64,000 nucleotides of DNA from Hydrogenimonas cancrithermarum (GTDB lineage: Bacteria; Campylobacterota; Campylobacteria; Campylobacterales; Hydrogenimonadaceae), in assembly GCF_030296055.1 (NCBI RefSeq), contig NZ_AP027370.1, positions 496,001-560,000 on the forward strand. Reading direction: 5' to 3'. The position numbers were made by a program, and so were the translations under genes. How positions within the stretch are numbered: position 1 is the first letter of the stretch; the number at the start of each line of letters is the position of its first letter. Shown here piece by piece: positions 59,101 to 64,000 of this stretch. The notes beneath the pieces were generated by a model. It did not search any database. It was not told the DNA's origin and saw only the letters and a list, made by a program, of their open reading frames with translations.

Positions 59101-61263
59101 TTGGCAAAAGCGACACGCTCACGACTCTTCAAACGTGCCATACCGTTTCTAAATACCATCGCAAGTGCCAAAGATTTGACGATCGTCATGATGATCGTCG
59201 CCATCATGGGGATCATCATCGTCCCGCTGCCGAGCCCGGTTCTCGATTTTTTCCTGACGGTCTCCATCGCACTCTCGGTGCTGATGATCCTCATCTCCGT
59301 TTTCATCGAAAAACCGACCGACTTCACGACCTTTCCGACGATGATCCTACTCATCACGCTCTACCGCCTCTCGCTCAACATCGCGACGACACGTATGATC
59401 CTCTCCAAAGGGCACGAAGGGCCCGATGCGGTCAGCGACATCATCACGAGTTTCGGCGATTTCGTCGTCGGGGGCAACTACGTCATCGGAATCATCGTCT
59501 TTTCGATCATCGTCATCATCAACTTCATCGTCGTCACCAAAGGTGCGACACGCGTCGCGGAAGTGGCCGCACGCTTCACCCTCGATGCGATGCCGGGAAA
59601 ACAGATGGCGATAGACGCCGATCTCAATGCCGGACTCATCGACGAAAACGAAGCCAAAAAACGGCGTGCCGAGATTTTACAGGAAGCGAGTTTCTACGGG
59701 GCGATGGACGGTTCGAGCAAATTCGTCAAGGGTGACGCCGTCGCCGGAATCATCATCACCATCATCAATATCATCGGCGGGTTTCTCATCGGGATGTTCC
59801 AGCACGACATGGCGCTCGCCGACGCCGCACAGACCTTCACGCTCCTCACCATCGGCGACGGTCTCGTATCGCAGATCCCTGCTCTCATTCTCTCCACCGC
59901 CACTGGTATCATCATCACCCGTGCCAGCAAGGATGAGGAGAAGAACTTCGCCGAAGGGGCGATCAACCAGCTGATCAAAGAGTTCAAAACCCTCTTTATC
60001 GTAGGGTTCATCCTCCTGATGTTCGCCCTGGTTCCGGGACTTCCGACTCTGCCGCTCACATTTGTCGGTCTGCTTTTCCTGGGATTGGGATACCTCATCC
60101 GCAAACAGGGAATCGAAGAGTCTCTTCTCTCTGTGGCGGGTGAAATTCCGCCGACAGAAGGGGAAGAGACAGAAAACGTTCCAGGCGCTAGAAAAATACC
60201 CACCAAAGAGGAGGAGGAAGCGGCGCTCGAAGATATCCTCAAAGTGGAGATGCTCGAACTCGACCTCGGCTATCAGCTCATCAAACTGGCCGATACCAGT
60301 CGCGGAGGCGACCTTCTCGAACGTATCCGAAGCATGCGCCGAAAAATCGCAGCCGATTTCGGTTTTCTGATGCCGCAGGTACGTATACGCGACAATCTCC
60401 AGCTGCCACCCAACGTCTACCGCATTCTGCTCAAAGGGGTCGAGATCGGCAGCGGTGAAGTCTACGCCGACAAATTTCTGGCGATGAACAGCGGCATGGC
60501 GACCGAAGAGATCGAAGGTATCCACACCAAAGAGCCCGCTTTCGGACTCGACGCCATTTGGATCGATGCGGATAAAAAAGAGGAAGCGATCATCAAAGGG
60601 TACACCGTCATCGATCCGGCCACCGTCATCTCCACACATATGAGCGAACTGGTCAAGAAACACGCCGAAGAGCTGTTGACGCGCCAGGAAGTACAGGCGC
60701 TTCTCGAGAAGGTCAAAAAAGATTATCCTGTCGTTGTCGACGACGCGCTGAAAGTCGCTACGCTCGGTCTCATCCAACGGGTCCTCAAACAGCTGCTGCA
60801 CGAACAGGTGCCGATCAGGGATATGGTGACCATTTTGGAGACGATCGCCGATGTCGCCGAGTATACAAAAAATGTCGACATTATCGTAGAACAGGTCCGT
60901 GCCCGCCTGTCGAGAGTCATCACGAGCCTCTACAAAGATCAAGATGGTACGATAAAGCTGCTGACACTCAACGCCCCGACCGAGCAGAAGCTTCTCGACC
61001 ATCTCAAAGAGAGCGAAGGGGGGCGCCAGCTGCTGCTCAATGTCGGTCAAATCAACAAGGTTGTCGAAACCCTTAGCGAAGAGGCGCAGAAGGTACTCCA
61101 AAAGGGTATCGCACCTGTCATCCTCATCGTCGACCCGATGCTCAGAAAACCGCTCGCCGAAATCTTCGAACGCTTCGGCCTCGAGATCGTCGTTCTCAGC
61201 CACGCCGAAATCGACCCGAACGCGACGTTCGAAGTTCTCGGAAGCGTGGAGATCGATATTTAG
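59101..61263 (+). CDS. flhA: Flagellar export protein FlhA
   Basis: Major export-gate subunit of the flagellar type III apparatus. The N-terminal half (about 20-325) has eight membrane helices and the FHIPEP signature region ([17 protein letters not shown], the loop [21 protein letters not shown], and [19 protein letters not shown]). The cytosolic half (about 350-720) forms the nonameric ring. 720 residues. Start TTG 59101 is supported by TGAGG at nine bases. Adjacent Rrf2 may link flagellar export to redox state. Confidence 0.96.
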   Translation: MAKATRSRLFKRAIPFLNTIASAKDLTIVMMIVAIMGIIIVPLPSPVLDFFLTVSIALSVLMILISVFIEKPTDFTTFPTMILLITLYRLSLNIATTRMILSKGHEGPDAVSDIITSFGDFVVGGNYVIGIIVFSIIVIINFIVVTKGATRVAEVAARFTLDAMPGKQMAIDADLNAGLIDENEAKKRRAEILQEASFYGAMDGSSKFVKGDAVAGIIITIINIIGGFLIGMFQHDMALADAAQTFTLLTIGDGLVSQIPALILSTATGIIITRASKDEEKNFAEGAINQLIKEFKTLFIVGFILLMFALVPGLPTLPLTFVGLLFLGLGYLIRKQGIEESLLSVAGEIPPTEGEETENVPGARKIPTKEEEEAALEDILKVEMLELDLGYQLIKLADTSRGGDLLERIRSMRRKIAADFGFLMPQVRIRDNLQLPPNVYRILLKGVEIGSGEVYADKFLAMNSGMATEEIEGIHTKEPAFGLDAIWIDADKKEEAIIKGYTVIDPATVISTHMSELVKKHAEELLTRQEVQALLEKVKKDYPVVVDDALKVATLGLIQRVLKQLLHEQVPIRDMVTILETIADVAEYTKNVDIIVEQVRARLSRVITSLYKDQDGTIKLLTLNAPTEQKLLDHLKESEGGRQLLLNVGQINKVVETLSEEAQKVLQKGIAPVILIVDPMLRKPLAEIFERFGLEIVVLSHAEIDPNATFEVLGSVEIDI

Positions 61264-61291
61264 TGATGAGCAGTGAACAGTTTTTGTGAAT

Positions 61292-61308
61292 CGATGCCTG
61301 AGGCATCG
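61292..61308 (+). terminator. Hairpin downstream of flhA
   Basis: CGATGCC-TGA-GGCATCG, a perfect 7-bp stem with a 3-base loop, 29 bases after the flhA stop. No T-run follows, so a terminator is only possible. The 125-base gap otherwise holds no gene. Confidence 0.4.
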
Positions 61309-61388
61309 AACAATTATGACAGATAAAATGGAGCGATGCGACCTCCTGAACTTCTCATTGCTCATTAAAATATTAAAAGGATACCATT

Positions 61389-62447
61389 TTGAAAAGACCC
61401 GATTCCGTCTACCATCTCTCACACACCGACCTCGACGGCTACGCATGCCAGTTTCTCACCGCACACTGTTTCGAAAACGTCAAGTTTCAAAACAGCAACT
61501 ATGGCGACGAGATCACCAAGCGTCTCAAAATTTTCTTCGATCAGATGCTTCTCGATCCGGCCAAGACGATCTTGCTGCTCATCACCGACTTGAATCTGAC
61601 GGTGCAGCAGTGTGAATTTATCGAAAAACAGATCGACAAACTTCAAAACTTCAAAAGCGGCATGACCCTGCAGGTTCAGCTGCTCGACCATCACGGCAGC
61701 GGAAAAGATGCGGCCGAAAAGTATGCATGGTACTATCTCGACACTACCCGAAGCGCTACGAAGATCACTTACGACTGGCTCGTCGAAACGATGAAGTGCG
61801 AGGCCGTCAAACCCTACAAAGATCTTGTCGACGCGATAAACGCGATCGACATCTGGCTCACGGAGGAAGAGGGGTTCGAGTTCGGCAAAGTGTTGATGGG
61901 CGCCATCGCCTCGTCTCGGGAAGTGGGACGGGCCCTCTTCGACGACAAGGACCGCGAACACAAGTTTCACCTGATCAAATCGGCCCATGAAATCATCGAT
62001 GAAGAGAACGCCCACATCAGACTCGACAACGAGATGCACGCCATCAAGAAAGCCTTTTTCGCCCGCAACCGGGACGACAATACCCTCGACAACCTCGTTG
62101 CAGACTACCTGACCGATCTGCTCACGGCGAAAAAAGAGGAGCTCAAGATACGCTACAAAGACAAAACGGGCGTTTTGACTTTCGGCATTCCCAACATCTC
62201 CGTCATCGGCAACGCTTTTCTGGTCGCAAATCCGGATATCGACTTCATCCTAAACATTTCCCCGAATGGGTCGATAAGTTTACGAAGCAACAACAAAGCC
62301 GACGTCAGCGAAATCGCGGCGACGCTTGCCGGTGGCGGCGGGCATCCCAACGCGAGCGGCGGACGCATAGGCAATTTTAAAGAGGCTTACAGTTATACGG
62401 ATGTAAAATCGTTCGTCGAATCGTTGATCGACGAAAAAACGAAATAG
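61389..62447 (+). CDS. DHH/DHHA1 family phosphoesterase
   Basis: A 352-residue manganese-type phosphoesterase. The DHH domain has HLSHTDLDGYA and LLDHHGSGKDA, and a third acidic motif in DAINAIDIWL. The DHHA1 domain ends with AGGGGHPNASGGRIG. Members hydrolyse nanoRNA, cyclic dinucleotides or pAp; which one cannot be told. The TTG start at 61389 has AAGGA seven bases upstream. It is followed by the taxis pair at 62483. Confidence 0.9.
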   Translation: MKRPDSVYHLSHTDLDGYACQFLTAHCFENVKFQNSNYGDEITKRLKIFFDQMLLDPAKTILLLITDLNLTVQQCEFIEKQIDKLQNFKSGMTLQVQLLDHHGSGKDAAEKYAWYYLDTTRSATKITYDWLVETMKCEAVKPYKDLVDAINAIDIWLTEEEGFEFGKVLMGAIASSREVGRALFDDKDREHKFHLIKSAHEIIDEENAHIRLDNEMHAIKKAFFARNRDDNTLDNLVADYLTDLLTAKKEELKIRYKDKTGVLTFGIPNISVIGNAFLVANPDIDFILNISPNGSISLRSNNKADVSEIAATLAGGGGHPNASGGRIGNFKEAYSYTDVKSFVESLIDEKTK

Positions 62448-62482
62448 CCACTGCCCTTAAACCAAACAGAACAGGAGTCATT

Positions 62483-62992
62483 ATGAGAAGGCCTGCCCCG
62501 ACGGGAACGGAAAGGTTTTTAAAAGAAGAAGATTTTATCGTCTCGAAAACCGACCTTAAAGGCCGTATCACTTACGGCAACAAAATGTTTATCAAAATTT
62601 CGGGCTACGCGGAGAGTGAACTGCTCGGAGCGCCCCACTCGATTCTACGCCATCCGGATATGCCGAAAATCGTCTTCAAGCTTCTTTGGGAGCGTATACA
62701 GAACAAGCAGGAGATCTTCGCCTATGTCAAAAATCTCTGCAAAGACGGCGGTTTCTACTGGGTCATCGCCAACGTGACCGCGACGATCGCACCCGACGGA
62801 TCGATCCGCGACTACCATTCGGTAAGAAGAAAACCGAGCGACAAAGCGATGGAGGTGATACCGCAGCTCTATTCCAAACTGCTTGCGGCCGAAAGAAGCG
62901 GTGGCGTGGAAGCCTCCGGGCGTATACTCAACGACATTTTGAATGAAAAAGGAGTCACCTATGACGAGTTTGTCCTCGGCCTTCAGCAATAG
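62483..62992 (+). CDS. PAS-domain protein, CetB/Aer-like
   Basis: A 169-residue cytosolic PAS protein. It has the Aer-type pattern [28 protein letters not shown], then [16 protein letters not shown] and [21 protein letters not shown], which in Aer and CetB bind FAD and sense redox state. A short helical C-terminus follows. ATG 62483 has AGGAG. It overlaps the next gene by 32 bases. In C. jejuni CetB (PAS) acts with CetA (chemoreceptor without sensor domain) in energy taxis, and this pair has the same form. Confidence 0.88.
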   Translation: MRRPAPTGTERFLKEEDFIVSKTDLKGRITYGNKMFIKISGYAESELLGAPHSILRHPDMPKIVFKLLWERIQNKQEIFAYVKNLCKDGGFYWVIANVTATIAPDGSIRDYHSVRRKPSDKAMEVIPQLYSKLLAAERSGGVEASGRILNDILNEKGVTYDEFVLGLQQ

Positions 62993-64000
62993 GCAAAGCC
63001 TCGTTTTCCTGATCGCGGCATTGGGTGCCGCTGCCTACCTGCTGGCTACGGGCGGCTACATCGCCGGCGGCATCGTTCTCTTTCTCGCGATTATCGGCCT
63101 CTTCGTCCCTGCGGGTGGTGAAACGGCGTGCGAAAAGATCTTCAACGACCCACTCATCCGCCAGGTGCGCGACGTGCTCATCAAAGCGGGTCGCGGCGAA
63201 CTCTCCGAGCGTATCACGCACATTCCCGAAGAGCATGTCCTCCAGGGAGTCGCATGGGGTATCAACGACATGCTCGACCAGACCGAGCAGATGATGCGTG
63301 ACATCCGCGCCTCCATCGACGCCGCCAACGAAGGGAAATCTTTCCGTATCATTCCCCAACAGGGCTACAAGGGCGACTTCAAAGCCGCCGTACCGGAACT
63401 CAACCAGGCCATCGCCTCGATCGCCGACTCCTACAAGACCAAAATGCGTGGCGAACTGGCCAAAATGTTCGAAAAAACGACCGGCGGTGTCGGTGCTGGC
63501 TTGAAAATCATCCAGGAAGATATCAACCGAAATTCGAACATCATCGAAAAGATCGCGGAAAACACGGAGACGACGGCACAGGATGCCATCGAAAGCGAGC
63601 GGACCGTCAATGCGATCATCAGCAACCTCGACCAGCTTATCCAGCTCATCTCCCATACCAACGAAGCGATCGTTTCGCTCAACGAGCGAACCAACGAGAT
63701 CTCCGCCGTCGTCAACCTCATCAAAGATATCGCCGACCAGACGAACCTTCTCGCCCTCAATGCCGCAATAGAAGCCGCACGGGCAGGCGAACACGGCAGG
63801 GGGTTCGCCGTCGTTGCGGACGAGGTGAGAAAACTCGCCGAACGAACCCAGAAGGCGACACAGGAGATCGCCATTACGATCCAGACACTCCAGCAGGAGG
63901 CCAACGACATTCAGGGCAACTCGGAAGAGATCACGGAAATCGCCACCAATTCGCAAGAAGATGTCAACCGCTTCGAAGAGACGTTGCGACGTTTCGCACA
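62961..64000 (+). CDS. Methyl-accepting chemotaxis protein, CetA-like, 3'-truncated by window edge
   Basis: An open frame to the window end, 346 residues visible. Start ATG 62961 has GGAG six bases upstream, inside the PAS gene. Two hydrophobic helices (about 13-30 and 34-52) have almost no periplasmic loop. A HAMP-like segment follows ([23 protein letters not shown]...), a second helical segment, and the chemoreceptor signalling domain with the hairpin tip [21 protein letters not shown], near residue 257. Lack of an own sensor domain and overlap with the PAS gene support a CetA role. Confidence 0.9.
   Translation, partial: MTSLSSAFSNRQSLVFLIAALGAAAYLLATGGYIAGGIVLFLAIIGLFVPAGGETACEKIFNDPLIRQVRDVLIKAGRGELSERITHIPEEHVLQGVAWGINDMLDQTEQMMRDIRASIDAANEGKSFRIIPQQGYKGDFKAAVPELNQAIASIADSYKTKMRGELAKMFEKTTGGVGAGLKIIQEDINRNSNIIEKIAENTETTAQDAIESERTVNAIISNLDQLIQLISHTNEAIVSLNERTNEISAVVNLIKDIADQTNLLALNAAIEAARAGEHGRGFAVVADEVRKLAERTQKATQEIAITIQTLQQEANDIQGNSEEITEIATNSQEDVNRFEETLRRFA

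Noticed and set aside
59677-61446. Open frame of 589 codons on the minus strand
   Set aside because: Opposite flhA; Asp/Phe/Arg-rich product without domains.

Overview
This window is chromosomal DNA of a Campylobacterota (Epsilonproteobacteria) species, roughly 50% G+C, motile and Gram-negative. The support is gene content and order. The run flgA-ubiX-coaD-tmk-hisS-speA-cysE-aspartate aminotransferase, the run fliP..glmU-coaBC-x-uppS-prepilin peptidase-lptF-truA, the order ilvB-ilvH-lpxD, hrcA-grpE-dnaK, and rpsO next to rrf2-flhA are all arrangements I recall from Campylobacter jejuni and relatives. The genus cannot be fixed from sequence alone; a free-living, chemolithotrophic relative is an inference from the cytochromes, feo locus and rich signalling. 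No insertion sequence, prophage or CRISPR array was seen. Genes are tightly packed, with many ATGA-type stop/start overlaps.

Layout. 1-0.5 kb: the 3' part of an HU gene, a terminator, tRNA-Leu(CAA) and tRNA-Gly(GCC). 0.5-6.8 kb (+): flgA to cysE, probably one operon. 6.8-9.8 kb: a guanine-deaminase-like gene (-), an aspartate aminotransferase and an EAL/HDOD signalling protein (+). 9.8-14.7 kb (-): metE, a non-coding/relic stretch, a BtuB-like TonB receptor and a small conserved gene. 14.8-22.6 kb (-): lpxD, ilvH, ilvB, ppx/gppA, a beta-propeller plus alpha-helical-repeat protein, ilvA and a CoA-binding protein. 22.6-25.5 kb (-): feoA-feoB-archaemetzincin behind a Fur-box-like site and a near-consensus promoter. 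25.7-29.7 kb: a periplasmic rhodanese (+), then trmA, fliP, motB, motA (-). 29.8-36.4 kb (+): glmU to truA, covering cell-envelope, cofactor and tRNA-modification functions.

36.4-43.8 kb: an L,D-transpeptidase (-) whose 5' end overlaps that of an NhaC-type antiporter (+); a hydrolase-MEMO-radical SAM operon (-) with a leader that can form two competing hairpins; a divergent Sir2 protein (+); and a divergent histidine kinase/response regulator pair. 43.8-51.3 kb: a dihydroorotase homologue without its metal ligands, a cytochrome c, a periplasmic redox cluster (thioredoxin-like protein, DsbD, cytochrome c, AhpD-like protein), and a TetR regulator divergent from a large thioredoxin-domain protein, with twin operator-like palindromes between them. 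51.4-57.8 kb (-): a multidomain HD-GYP receptor, a DNA glycosylase, and dnaK-grpE-hrcA with CIRCE-like and HspR/HAIR-like sites. 57.9-64 kb: a gene-free stretch, rpsO, rrf2-flhA, a DHH phosphoesterase and a CetB/CetA-like PAS-plus-chemoreceptor pair that runs off the right edge.

The most unusual items are the switch-like leader of the radical SAM/MEMO operon, the propeller/solenoid protein, a flgA gene with no conventional start codon, an archaemetzincin overlapping feoB, and paired heat-shock operators inside the hrcA-grpE-dnaK locus.
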